From Streptomyces sp. DT2A-34 (GTDB taxonomy: Bacteria; Actinomycetota; Actinomycetes; Streptomycetales; Streptomycetaceae), in NCBI RefSeq assembly GCF_030499515.1, contig NZ_JASTWJ010000001.1, positions 3,886,001 to 3,950,000 on the forward strand: 64,000 nt of DNA, in the 5' to 3' direction. Positions within the stretch are counted from its first letter, which is position 1; each line of letters begins with the position of its first letter. The notes below the pieces were generated by a model, which made no database searches, was not told the origin of the DNA, and saw only the letters and a list, made by a program, of their open reading frames with translations. A program made the translations under genes and the position numbers. Shown here piece after piece: positions 27,936 to 37,363 of this stretch.

Positions 27936-28916
27936 TCAGGAGCGCGCGAGCTTGACCTGGCCGTAGACCCAGGCATAGGTCTTCTCAAGGCCCTCGGCGA
28001 GGGAGATCGAGGGCTCCCAGCCGTGGAGTTCGCGGATCAGGGTGTTGTCGGAGTTGCGGCCGCGTACGCCCTGCGGCGCGTCCAGCTGGTACTTGCGCTC
28101 GCAGCGGATGCCCGCGATCTCCTCGACGATGTCGACCAGTTGGTTGATGGTGACCAGCTCGGAGGAGCCGATGTTGACGGGGATGCTGCTGGCCCCGTTC
28201 ATGAGCATCTGCGTGCCGTGGACGCAGTCGTCGATGTACATGAAGGAACGGGTCTGCCGGCCGTCGCCCCAGATGTCGATCCGGTGCGAGCCGGAGATGG
28301 CCGCCTCGGCGATCTTGCGGCACACGGCCGCCGGGGCCTTCTCACGGCCACCGGTCCAGGTGCCCGCGGGGCCGTACACGTTGTGGTAGCGCGCGACGCG
28401 ACAGGTGAACCCGTAGTCCTCCTCGAAGTGGCGGCACATGCGCTCGGAGAAGAGCTTCTCCCAGCCGTAGCCGTCCTCGGGCTGCGCCGGATACGCGTCC
28501 TCCTCCTTCAGCGCGGTGACGTTCGAGGCGGTCTGCTTGGCGGCGGCGTACACGCAGGCCGACGAGGAGTAGAAGTAGCGCTCCACGTCGGCCTCGTGCG
28601 CGGCCTTGAGCATGTGGGTGCTGATCAGCACCGACATCATGCAGGCGGCCTTGTGGTTCTCGATGAAGCCCATGCCGCCCATGTCGGCGGCCAGCATGTA
28701 CACCTGACCGGCGCCCCGGACGGCGTCGCGGGCGTTCTCCAGGAGCGACAGATCGGCGACGACGTTCTCGGCGTCGCGGTGCAGCTGGTGCCAGTCGTGC
28801 TGCGGCTTGATGTCGACACAGCGGACCGAAAGCCCTTGCGCCAGGAGGTCGGCAGCGAGGTGCCCGCCGATGAATCCCCCGCCTCCGGCAACAACGACGT
28901 CCACCTGCTTGGTCAT
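27936..28916 (-). CDS. NAD-dependent epimerase similar to GDP-mannose 3,5-epimerase
   Basis: The product is a 326-residue extended short-chain dehydrogenase/reductase. GGGGFIGGHL (about 11-20) binds NAD, and the active-site pair is in YGWEK. Segments closely resemble plant GDP-mannose 3,5-epimerase: MGGMGFIENHKAACMMSVLI, YSSSACVYAAAKQ (with the active-site Cys), DAYPAQPEDGYGWEKLFSER, and NVYGPAGTWTGGREKAPAAV. The predicted reaction makes GDP-L-galactose or GDP-L-gulose from GDP-D-mannose, for the polysaccharide. A GGAGGAG ribosome binding site precedes the ATG. A different epimerase or dehydratase specificity is possible, but the GGREKAPAA segment is distinctive. Confidence 0.75.
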   Translation of the reverse strand: MTKQVDVVVAGGGGFIGGHLAADLLAQGLSVRCVDIKPQHDWHQLHRDAENVVADLSLLENARDAVRGAGQVYMLAADMGGMGFIENHKAACMMSVLISTHMLKAAHEADVERYFYSSSACVYAAAKQTASNVTALKEEDAYPAQPEDGYGWEKLFSERMCRHFEEDYGFTCRVARYHNVYGPAGTWTGGREKAPAAVCRKIAEAAISGSHRIDIWGDGRQTRSFMYIDDCVHGTQMLMNGASSIPVNIGSSELVTINQLVDIVEEIAGIRCERKYQLDAPQGVRGRNSDNTLIRELHGWEPSISLAEGLEKTYAWVYGQVKLARS

Positions 28917-28976
28917 GGCAGCTCCTCCAGAAACCCGGGATCGGTGGTCACTGAGACCTGCCAGGTAGGTTATGCA

Positions 28977-28993
28977 CTAATTATCCGAATTAG
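28977..28993. repeat. short AT-rich inverted repeat CTAATT-ATCCG-AATTAG
   Basis: Six-bp perfect arms in the 168-base gap between the GT4 gene ending at 29085 and the epimerase start. The gap is locally AT-rich and may hold the promoter/operator of the epimerase-led unit. Confidence 0.35.
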
Positions 28994-29084
28994 ACCGATA
29001 TGCCACGCGCTTCCGTGACCCGAGTGCCCTGATGCCTCCGTCTGGGCCTGTCGTATCCGGCCACGCGCGGCGTTTGACGAGCTG

Positions 29085-30197
29085 TCAGAGGTTTCGGTAG
29101 AGCTCCTCCAGTCGGTCCGCCACCGCATGGATGGAGAAGGCTTCCTCCACCGCGCGCTTGCCCGCTTCCACCAGCCCACGGCGCCTGTCCTCGTCGGTGA
29201 GCAGCTCGCAGACCGCCTCGGCCATGGCCTGCGGGCTGCCGTCCGTGACGATCGCCGCTCCCCGGCGCGCCAGCTCGTCCGCCATGCCGCAGGTGTCGGT
29301 GCACACCACCGGCGTTCCGGCGGACAGGGCTTCGATCACGGTCATGGGGAACGGCTCGTCCACGCTCGGCAGCACGTATACGGCTGCCTTCGCATAGGCG
29401 CGCACGGCCTCGGCGTACGACAACGCCCCGCCGTAGGCGACGACATCCCGGAGCCGGTGGCCGGCGATGAGCTGACGTACCGTCGGCAGCGACCCCTCGT
29501 CGGTCCCGTGCAGGGTGAACCGCACCTCGGGCAGCTTCCGGTGCACCAGGGCGGCCATCTCGACGAACGCCTCCGGGCGCTTACGCGGGTGCAGCCTCGC
29601 CATGAAGAGCACCTCCGGGGCGTGCCGCCGAGGCTCCACCACCGCGTTGCGCTCCGGCCGCACCCCGTTGGGCAACGTCAGCAGCGGCGGCCCCTCCGGT
29701 CCGATGACCTCGGACACAGCCCGTCGCTCCCTCTCGGTGAGCACCAGACAACCGCGCGCCCGGCGCAGCAGAGGCACGTACAGACGGTCGAAGAGCTTGG
29801 CGACCAGCCTGTGGCGTGGCTCCACCATTCCGTGCGTCTGCGTGAAGAACCTCTTTCCCCGCAACGTCGCCACGGCCAGCGCGGTGAGGGAAACGAGGTC
29901 GCGCCCAGCGTGGATGTGCACCACATCGGCCCTGCCCATGGAACGCCACATGTCCCGGACGAGCAGCGGGTTCATGAGCCCGGTGAAGCGGCCCGGAAGC
30001 AGGGCGCGCGCGGGGCGCGTACGCAGCGGAACCGAGCCGATGCGTGCGGGTGCCCGGGATTCGCCTCGCCACAAGGACAGCAGCGTGACCTCATGGCCGC
30101 GCGCGGCGCACTCCTCCAATTGTCCCGTCGCCACGCTCGTGGGACCGCCGTACGCTCCGTCCTCGCTGACGAGCGTCACCACATGAACGAGCCTCAT
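29085..30197 (-). CDS. glycosyltransferase family 4
   Basis: The ATG at 30197 (MRLVHVVTLVSEDGAYGGPT) gives 370 residues and overlaps the acyltransferase stop as ATGA. N-terminal GGPTSVATGQLEECAARGHE and C-terminal EPFPMTVIEALSAGTPVVCT, with the complete E-x7-E motif, define a GT-B/GT4 enzyme. ARLHPRKRPEAFVEMAALVH is the typical 'R-H-x-x-K' donor region. It probably adds a sugar to the repeat unit. A larger open frame upstream of this ATG is a shadow of the neighbouring genes. Confidence 0.85.
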   Translation of the reverse strand: MRLVHVVTLVSEDGAYGGPTSVATGQLEECAARGHEVTLLSLWRGESRAPARIGSVPLRTRPARALLPGRFTGLMNPLLVRDMWRSMGRADVVHIHAGRDLVSLTALAVATLRGKRFFTQTHGMVEPRHRLVAKLFDRLYVPLLRRARGCLVLTERERRAVSEVIGPEGPPLLTLPNGVRPERNAVVEPRRHAPEVLFMARLHPRKRPEAFVEMAALVHRKLPEVRFTLHGTDEGSLPTVRQLIAGHRLRDVVAYGGALSYAEAVRAYAKAAVYVLPSVDEPFPMTVIEALSAGTPVVCTDTCGMADELARRGAAIVTDGSPQAMAEAVCELLTDEDRRRGLVEAGKRAVEEAFSIHAVADRLEELYRNL

Positions 30198-30715
30198 CCC
30201 ACACCCCTCGCCATGACGACCTCGGCCGGCGCGACGTCCCGGTGGGCGATCGCCGCGGCGCCCACCACGGCGCCACGGCCGACGGTGACCCCTCGCAACA
30301 CGACGGCCCGCGCCGCCACCCAGGCTCCGGGCTCCAGGCGGATGGGCCCGTTGTCGAACTCGAAGGTGGGACTGTGGCGTTGATGGCTTCCGGTGCACAG
30401 CAACGCCCCCTGGGAGACACAGGCGTTGCTGCCGATGCTGATCCGCTCGAGGTTCAGCAACCAGGCGTCCTCGCCGATCCATACGTCGTCGCCGACGTCC
30501 AGCCGCCACGGCCAGTGCACACGCACCCGCTGACGGATCAGCACCCGCTGCCCGACCCGCGCGCCGAAGGCCCGCAGCAGAGCGGGCCGCCAGCGGGCCG
30601 GGAACCACCACTTGACGAAGACGAGGTTGAGAACAGCGAACCAGGCCGCCTGAACGAGCAGGGGGCGCCCCTTGTCGTAACCGGCTCCGGTGAAGCCTCG
30701 CAGGGAGCGTTCCAC
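30194..30715 (-). CDS. WcaF-like hexapeptide-repeat acyltransferase
   Basis: The GTG at 30715, with GAAGGG upstream, gives 173 residues. The N-terminus has one hydrophobic patch (QAAWFAVLNLVFVKWWFP). Left-handed beta-helix repeats follow (VGDDVWIGEDAWLLNLERIS, IGSNACVSQGALLCTGSHQR, GAWVAARAVVLRGVTVGRGA), and TGSH resembles the WcaF/NodL active-site region. The likely role is O-acetylation of a sugar in the polysaccharide. It is translationally coupled to the downstream GT4 gene. Confidence 0.8.
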   Translation of the reverse strand: MERSLRGFTGAGYDKGRPLLVQAAWFAVLNLVFVKWWFPARWRPALLRAFGARVGQRVLIRQRVRVHWPWRLDVGDDVWIGEDAWLLNLERISIGSNACVSQGALLCTGSHQRHSPTFEFDNGPIRLEPGAWVAARAVVLRGVTVGRGAVVGAAAIAHRDVAPAEVVMARGVG

Positions 30716-30751
30716 GGGGTGGACCCTTCTTTGTGCGGGGAATGAATCGAG

Positions 30752-31456
30752 TCAGGACAGTTCTCGGAACCACTTGGCGAAGAATGCGGGCACGAGCATC
30801 AGGTGGGCCACGAGCAGGGCGACATACAGCGCGAAGAAAAGCTTCTGATTTCCCAGGAACAAGAAGATCAGGCACAGCAGGCCGTAATCCACGGGCAACA
30901 GCGCCATGACACGGACAGCGGAGGGCGGTCGCATCGGGTCGACGTGCGGGTCGGCCCCCCGCCGTCTCAGCTGTTCCGTCAGGATTCCCCCGAAGAACAG
31001 CAGGACAGCAGCGAACTGGAAAGTGATCGGGGTGAGCAGCAGGACCGGGCGCGGCAGTTCGAAGAACCGGTAGAATGAAATCAGAACCGCCGCATGGACG
31101 CTCAGGATTTTGGCGCAGTCCACCACATGGTCCATCCACGCCCCGGCAGGGCTGGCCGACCCGTGCAGCCGGGCCAGTTGACCGTCCGCGGAATCCAGCG
31201 CGAAGCCGACGAGCAGGGCGAGCGTCACCCATCGTGCGAGCGCGTGTGAAGGGGGGTAAAGGGCGATCGCGACAATGCCCGGAAAGGTGACCAGGCCACT
31301 TGCGGCGGTCACTTGGTTGGGCGAGAGCCCGATGCGGTGGGCCGCGGCCGCGAGCAGTCTTCCGGCCGGCCGATTGACGAATCGTGAGTAACCGGGGACA
31401 CCGCGGGCGGGCTTCTGCGCCTTCGAGAGCTGCCTCAGTGCGCTGGGGAAGTCCAC
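30752..31456 (-). CDS. CDP-alcohol phosphotransferase family membrane protein
   Basis: The enzyme class transfers a phospho-alcohol from a CDP-alcohol, or a CMP-linked lipid to an alcohol, at the membrane. The 234-residue product (GTG start) carries the complete signature D-x2-DG-x2-AR-x8-G-x3-D-x3-D as DSADGQLAR...GAWMDHVVD, around residues 88-113. There are about five or six membrane segments. Ordinary phospholipid synthases usually sit elsewhere; here it lies between sugar enzymes, and the locus also encodes a cytidylyltransferase (19103). I infer a phospho-alcohol modification or lipid anchor for the polysaccharide. Confidence 0.8.
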   Translation of the reverse strand: MDFPSALRQLSKAQKPARGVPGYSRFVNRPAGRLLAAAAHRIGLSPNQVTAASGLVTFPGIVAIALYPPSHALARWVTLALLVGFALDSADGQLARLHGSASPAGAWMDHVVDCAKILSVHAAVLISFYRFFELPRPVLLLTPITFQFAAVLLFFGGILTEQLRRRGADPHVDPMRPPSAVRVMALLPVDYGLLCLIFLFLGNQKLFFALYVALLVAHLMLVPAFFAKWFRELS

Positions 31457-31489
31457 TCTCTCAACCTCATGCCTGAGCAGGCGCGACGA

Positions 31490-31705
31490 TCACCGCGGAT
31501 GTGATGAGGTACGGAAACGTCGCGACTCGCCCACGGATGACTGTCTCGCCATGATCGCCATGTCACGAACGTAAGTGCTCGGGCCCGCCACACCCGATGG
31601 GACAAGCGGACTTATCGTGAGATCCACCCGATTGGCCCCGGGTGTGAGCGTGCCCGCGACCGTCACCCAAGTCGAAATGAATTCCTGTAGTAGAAAGATC
31701 GGCAT
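31490..31705 (-). pseudogene. possible remnant of a carbohydrate-binding/secreted protein
   Basis: A 71-residue minus-strand frame in the divergent gap reads WVTVAGTLTPGANRVDLTIS, then a segment ending STYVRDMAIMARQ. This resembles the last strands of a jelly-roll carbohydrate-binding domain. It has no ribosome binding site, and the frame stays open upstream into the opposite-strand gene. It may be a decayed 3' end left by rearrangement, or chance. I favour a remnant only weakly. Confidence 0.25.
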
Positions 31706-31726
31706 TCCGACACAAGGGCGGACGGC

Positions 31727-33433
31727 ATGTACGTTGGGCAGACGGCAGGCGATCTCGGCGTCATCCGCACGACGGACGACCCCACCTCAGCGCCTCGACG
31801 GGCAGCCGAAAAGGCAGACCGGTTCCTTTCCTACGGACTGTTCGGTGCGGTCCTTTTCCTCCACTCGGCCCTCGCTCTGTTCATCGGGGCGAACGGCTGG
31901 GACGACGGATCCATCACGCTGGCGTTCGCGCGCACCTTTGTCGAGTCCGGTCAGATCGCGCTGACACCGCCGTCAGAGACGGTCGAGGGGTTTTCAAGTC
32001 CCTTTTGGTTCTTGCTGATGGCAGGCACCTACCGGGTGTTGCCCTTGGACTTCGGCGGCATGATCCTGGCCGGCCAGCTGTGGTCCGCACTCTTCGCGGC
32101 CATCGGTGCCGTACTGCTGCACACCATGGTGCGACAGTACGGCCGCGTCCAGGCTTGGGTGGTCAGCCTGGTGCTCTTCGGGTACGGGCCGTTCCTCAAC
32201 GAAACCATCAACGGAATGGAGATGACGTCGCTGTCCACGGCCGCGCTCGCGATCGTGTGGCTGTTTCGGAGCGGCCACCGGCATGCGTGGATCGGGCTGA
32301 TGCTGCTGGCGGCCACAGCCCCGTGGATCCGGGCGGAAGCCGTCGGGTACGTCATCGCCGGCGCTGTGGTGTTGGTGCTGTGTTCGAGGGAGTATCGCCG
32401 GGCGTGGGCCCTGGTCGCGGGGGCCGTTCTCTCCTTCGCGGTCCTCACAGCGGTTCGCCTGGCGATTTTCGGCTCGCCGCTGCCGAACACGATGATCGCG
32501 AAGCAGTCCAGCCCGTACAGCGCGGACTCGACGATCAGGCACGTCCTGCAGGTGTCCGTGGCCGCGGTGGAGGTTCTCTACGTCCTGCTGCCGGCAGCGG
32601 TCATCGCCGTCACGGCGTGGGCAGGGATGCGCAGCGGGTTGCGGTCGGCGGGCGCGGAGGCGGTCGGGCGAATTCGCTCACGGAGCGTCCACCCCGTCGC
32701 GAGTTTCGGCCTCGGGTACATCGGTGCTGTCGCGGTCTTCAACGTGGCGATCGGTCGGAATTGGGGCTACATCGGGCGGATGGAGCAGTCCGCGATCGCC
32801 CTGGGCGTAGTGGCGCTCGCCCTGTCCAAGCCCGGTGTCATGCGATTCCTGAAATCCACGCCACGCCTCTTCGCCGTGATCGCCGCGATGCTTCTGCTCA
32901 CGGCCTGCGGCATCGAAAAGCAGTTTATCGCCGCACGGCTCCACCCCGAGAGCGAGGTGGCTGTCACCCCAGCGGCATACCGTATGACCGGCGAGGCGAT
33001 GGACGAGGTGCGGGTGAAGCTGGGACAGCCGGAACTGACCGTATTGACCCCGGATGTCGGCGGCTCGAGTCTGTGCTGCGCCAACTTGAAGATCCTTGAC
33101 CTGGCCCTGCTTGCCAACACCGCGCTCGCTCGCGACGGATACGCGGCGATGCCCTCCTACCTGGCGGCCAACAAACCCGAACTGGTGGAGACGCACGGCA
33201 TGTGGTCGGAGGTCTCCAAGCTGTACGACATCGCCTACTTCCGGCACAACTACACGCCCATTGTCGTCCACGGCATGTGGATGTACCTGCGAAACGATCT
33301 CCGCCTGCAGCTCGAATCACGGTGCACACCGATCACCCCTGAGAATGCGCGCCCGCTTCGCTACCGCGGTGCCGATGCCGATGAGCGGTATGTGCGCTCC
33401 CTGAATCTCGATTCGGTATGCCGGCTTTCCTGA
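31727..33433 (+). CDS. GT-C type membrane glycosyltransferase (arabinosyl/mannosyltransferase-like)
   Basis: This is the only plus-strand enzyme gene of the locus. The 568-residue product (ATG at 31727, AAGGGCGG upstream) has about ten membrane segments. After TM1 comes the acidic loop GWDDGSITLAFARTFVESG and then EGFSSPFWFLLM, matching the DD...EG(Y/F)(T/S)SP motif of polyprenyl-phosphate-sugar dependent GT-C enzymes such as mycobacterial AftB. A soluble C-terminal part (about 395-568) with several Cys follows. It probably adds a sugar on the outer face of the membrane. Donor and acceptor are unknown. Confidence 0.7.
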   Translation: MYVGQTAGDLGVIRTTDDPTSAPRRAAEKADRFLSYGLFGAVLFLHSALALFIGANGWDDGSITLAFARTFVESGQIALTPPSETVEGFSSPFWFLLMAGTYRVLPLDFGGMILAGQLWSALFAAIGAVLLHTMVRQYGRVQAWVVSLVLFGYGPFLNETINGMEMTSLSTAALAIVWLFRSGHRHAWIGLMLLAATAPWIRAEAVGYVIAGAVVLVLCSREYRRAWALVAGAVLSFAVLTAVRLAIFGSPLPNTMIAKQSSPYSADSTIRHVLQVSVAAVEVLYVLLPAAVIAVTAWAGMRSGLRSAGAEAVGRIRSRSVHPVASFGLGYIGAVAVFNVAIGRNWGYIGRMEQSAIALGVVALALSKPGVMRFLKSTPRLFAVIAAMLLLTACGIEKQFIAARLHPESEVAVTPAAYRMTGEAMDEVRVKLGQPELTVLTPDVGGSSLCCANLKILDLALLANTALARDGYAAMPSYLAANKPELVETHGMWSEVSKLYDIAYFRHNYTPIVVHGMWMYLRNDLRLQLESRCTPITPENARPLRYRGADADERYVRSLNLDSVCRLS

Positions 33434-33466
33434 CCGGTTCGGTCCGGCACACCGGACCAGACGTTC

Positions 33467-34939
33467 TCAGTAGGCGCCGCGCCCGTCCAGCACAGCGCGA
33501 ACCGTGCGGGCCATGACCGTCATGTCCCAGGTCCACGACCAGTTGTCGACGTACCGCAGATCGAGCGAGACGGTCTCGTGCCAGGACAGGTCGGATCTGC
33601 CGCTGACCTGCCACAGCCCCGTGAGGCCGGGTTTGACGCTCAGTCGGCGCATCTCCACCTCGTCGTAGCGGGCGACTTCCTCGGGCAGCGGCGGGCGGGG
33701 CCCCACCAGCGACATGTGGCCGAGCAGGACATTGGCCAACTGGGGCAGCTCGTCCAGCGAGTAGCGGCGCAGAAAGCGTCCGGCAGACGTGACCCGGGGA
33801 TCCCGGCGCAGCTTGAACATATGGCCGTCGTGTTCGTTCGCCGCCGCCAGGTCACCCTTCATCCGGTCCGCGTCCACGACCATGGTCCGGAACTTCCACA
33901 TGGGGAAAGGCACCCCGTCCCGGCCGACGCGGACCTGACGGTAGATGACGGGCCCCGGCGAACTGATGCGCACGGCGAGCGCCAGCAGCGCGAACAGGGG
34001 AGCCAGCACCATGAGCAGGACGAGCGAGCCTGCCCGGTCCGTGGCGGCCTTCAGCAGCGTCGGCAGGCCACGGCGCGTCGGCGGCGAGACGTCCAGCAGG
34101 GTGAGCCCGGCCGCCGAGGCGATACGGACCCGGCGCCGGGCCACTTCGACGATGCCGGGCAGCACCATCAGCCGGCGGCCCCGGTCGTGCAAGGCCCAGG
34201 ACAGCCGGCGAAGCCGGTCCCCGCACATGTGCCTGCCGGTGGTGACGAAGACCAGGTCGGCGCCGAGCGCCTCAGCCGCTTCCGCCACGGGCACGGCATC
34301 CTCGTCCGGAGCTGCCGGCGCGCCGACCCGCAGCCGGGCGGACACGGGCACACCGGACAGCAGGTCTCCCTCGCCCAGCACACAGGCCCCGACCACCACG
34401 TACCCGTGGTCCGTGCGCTCGGCGAGCTGTCCGACCACGGAGTCCACCGCCCCGGCCTCACCGACGACGAGGACGCGTCGAAGCCCTCGGGCGCGTCGGC
34501 GTACGGCCAGGACGTGGCGGTGGATCGCCTTGCGGCAGACCACGGTGACCGCCAGGGACGGGCACAGGGCGGCAAGAGCCGCCGCCGGGGGCTCGCCGAG
34601 CCCGAATACCGTCCGCAGTACGGCCAGGGCGCCGAGCAGCACCAGCCAGTCCCGCACCACCGGTCCGACCGGGGCGCCTTCGTCCCATGTCCAGGGTGCG
34701 TAGCGCTTGGCGGCGAGGCCCACGAGCACCCAGACGACCGTGATCGCCACCGCCTGGTGCACGGGGTGGGCCGCACCGATCAGGGAGAGGATCACCACTG
34801 TCGGCAGCGCCATCCCCAAGGAGTCGGCGCAGACCGCGACCGGCACGTACCACCGGTTGGCAGGGCGTTTGGGCGTGGTGGACCGGTGCGGTGTGAGGGA
34901 AATCGCCTGCCTCGACACCGCGCTGGTGGACTGCCGCAT
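33467..34939 (-). CDS. initiating polyprenyl-phosphate sugar-phosphate transferase (WbaP/CpsE-like)
   Basis: The enzyme starts repeat-unit synthesis by moving hexose-1-phosphate to undecaprenyl phosphate. The ATG at 34939 with AGGGAG upstream gives 490 residues. Four hydrophobic segments (about 30-130) and a CoA/NAD-binding-like middle (RRVLVVGEAGAVDSVVGQLA) precede TM5 (AGSLVLLMVLAPLFALLALA). The catalytic domain follows: SSPGPVIYRQVRVGRDG, MWKFRTM, GPRPPLPEEVARYDE, SVKPGLTGLWQVSGRSDLSW. Domain order and length fit the family. It is the first minus-strand gene of the locus, with an AT-rich promoter region upstream. Confidence 0.9.
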   Translation of the reverse strand: MRQSTSAVSRQAISLTPHRSTTPKRPANRWYVPVAVCADSLGMALPTVVILSLIGAAHPVHQAVAITVVWVLVGLAAKRYAPWTWDEGAPVGPVVRDWLVLLGALAVLRTVFGLGEPPAAALAALCPSLAVTVVCRKAIHRHVLAVRRRARGLRRVLVVGEAGAVDSVVGQLAERTDHGYVVVGACVLGEGDLLSGVPVSARLRVGAPAAPDEDAVPVAEAAEALGADLVFVTTGRHMCGDRLRRLSWALHDRGRRLMVLPGIVEVARRRVRIASAAGLTLLDVSPPTRRGLPTLLKAATDRAGSLVLLMVLAPLFALLALAVRISSPGPVIYRQVRVGRDGVPFPMWKFRTMVVDADRMKGDLAAANEHDGHMFKLRRDPRVTSAGRFLRRYSLDELPQLANVLLGHMSLVGPRPPLPEEVARYDEVEMRRLSVKPGLTGLWQVSGRSDLSWHETVSLDLRYVDNWSWTWDMTVMARTVRAVLDGRGAY

Positions 34940-35371
34940 GGTTCTCCCTATGACCCCGGCCCTCGGCGAACACGTGGGGCGCGGCTGCATCGGAGGAGCA
35001 GCTCACGCCCTATGTGAGGGTTATATCAACATTTTTTGAATGTATGTCCTACTTGCCTGACTTGGCGCCGGGCGTTTCTTGCCGCCGGACAACGTGCTCA
35101 CAGGCGGCGGAAACCGGCCCCGCACAGGGGCGCGACGGCCTCGTCGAACGCCCGCGACGACACTTCGACACTCGGCCTTTCCGGTGCTCTGCAACTCGGA
35201 CGGCCTACGCAGAGGAATCCCCGGGAGTGGCGTTCATCGGATTGTGCAAATGATCAGATGCCCCCCAGCGGATGCGGATCAGCACCCGAATCGCCGAAGG
35301 CAGCCGAAGGAAAGGGTGCGAGTGTCCGCCCGGGCGGGATCCGGTCCACCCAGAACAAAGGAGCACTCGTC
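34940..35371. promoter_or_regulatory. divergent gap upstream of the initiating transferase and a secreted protein gene
   Basis: This 432-base gap has no credible gene. Around 35015-35060 it is AT-rich. On the minus strand TATAAC (35020-35025) could be a -10 for the transferase gene, and ACATTCAAAAAATGT is a small inverted repeat at the spacer/-35 position; no good -35 matches. On the plus side AAAGGAG (35357-35363) is the ribosome binding site of the secreted protein. Confidence 0.35.
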
Positions 35372-35917
35372 GTGCGAGCAACCACTCGAGCAACCACCCG
35401 GTCCACACGAGCGAGATGGGGGGCGCGCTGCGTCGGCCTCGGTCTGGCCACAGCACTGGCGGTCACCTTCGCGGCGGGCCCCGCGGCGGCCGCCCCGGGG
35501 CCTCAGCTCGAGGCCGAGGTGGCGCCCGAAGAAGTCGCCGATAACCCCGACTGCGCCGACATCCCGGGGCAGAGCGGCTCCACAGAATTCGACACGAACA
35601 CGGCCCCGACGGACGGGCAGGTGATCAACATCAACGGGCAGGGAACGATCACCATCGGCATCACGGAAAGGACGGAGGAGCCAGACGGGCAGCTGCTGAG
35701 TTTCAGCATCGAGGGCCCCTTCGCCGCTACGGCAGTCATCGTCAAGGGCGGTCCGGCGAACGAGGGCGGAGCCAACCTCTACGACTACACGGATACGCCG
35801 GCCGGCCAGGTCGAGGCCGACGAAACGCTCCACGCCCAGCTCAACCCCACCGGTAATGCCCTCACCGACATCAGCCACGTCGCCTTCTGCATCGTCCCGG
35901 ACGGCTCCAACACCTGA
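35372..35917 (+). CDS. small secreted protein of unknown function
   Basis: I use the GTG at 35372, eight bases after AAAGGAG, giving 181 residues. A Sec signal with twin basic N-terminus (about 1-42: hydrophobic [13 protein letters not shown], cleavage near AAAAPG) is followed by an acidic, Cys-poor domain containing [27 protein letters not shown] and a C-terminal [20 protein letters not shown]. The 'LHAQLNP...DISHVAFC' end resembles a widespread family of exported actinobacterial proteins without known function. It converges on tuf and shares its terminator. Confidence 0.65.
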   Translation: MRATTRATTRSTRARWGARCVGLGLATALAVTFAAGPAAAAPGPQLEAEVAPEEVADNPDCADIPGQSGSTEFDTNTAPTDGQVININGQGTITIGITERTEEPDGQLLSFSIEGPFAATAVIVKGGPANEGGANLYDYTDTPAGQVEADETLHAQLNPTGNALTDISHVAFCIVPDGSNT

Positions 35918-35941
35918 CGCGTCCCCTGCCGGAAAGCAAAA

Positions 35942-35971
35942 GGGCCCGTACGACCGAAGTCGTACGGGCCC
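35942..35971. terminator. bidirectional terminator between tuf and the secreted protein gene
   Basis: GGGCCCGTACGAC, loop CGAA, GTCGTACGGGCCC: 13 bp perfect. On the minus strand the loop is C(UUCG)G, a very stable tetraloop, followed by TTTTGCTTT. It ends tuf transcription and probably also the convergent gene. Confidence 0.8.
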
Positions 35972-36014
35972 CTTCAGGAGCTCGCGTCGGAGCTACCAGG
36001 TCACATCAACAAGG

Positions 36015-37208
<1,194 letters not shown>

Positions 37209-37285
37209 GGGGTCCTCCTGTGGAGTGGTTCTGAACGCCTTGCTTCATCGGCGCCAGGTGATCTTTGCTGGAAAGCCCGGGCCCC

Positions 37286-37320
37286 GGGGCATTCCGACCG
37301 CTATTGCGGCGGAATGCCCC
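37286..37320 (-). terminator. hairpin between fusA and tuf
   Basis: GGGGCATTCCG (37286-37296) and CGGAATGCCCC (37310-37320) are perfect, and CGC-TATT-GCG continues the stem inside. No T-run follows. It probably lowers read-through or marks a processing site between fusA and tuf. Confidence 0.5.
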
Positions 37321-37363
37321 CTGAGGCTCCGGAGTCAAGCCTAAAGCGTGTGAACGCGGTGCG

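Noticed and set aside
29085..31232. 715-residue minus-strand frame as one glycosyltransferase fusion
   Set aside because: Only the part from 30197 is protein-like; the upstream part is out of frame with the acyltransferase and CDP-alcohol phosphotransferase genes it covers.
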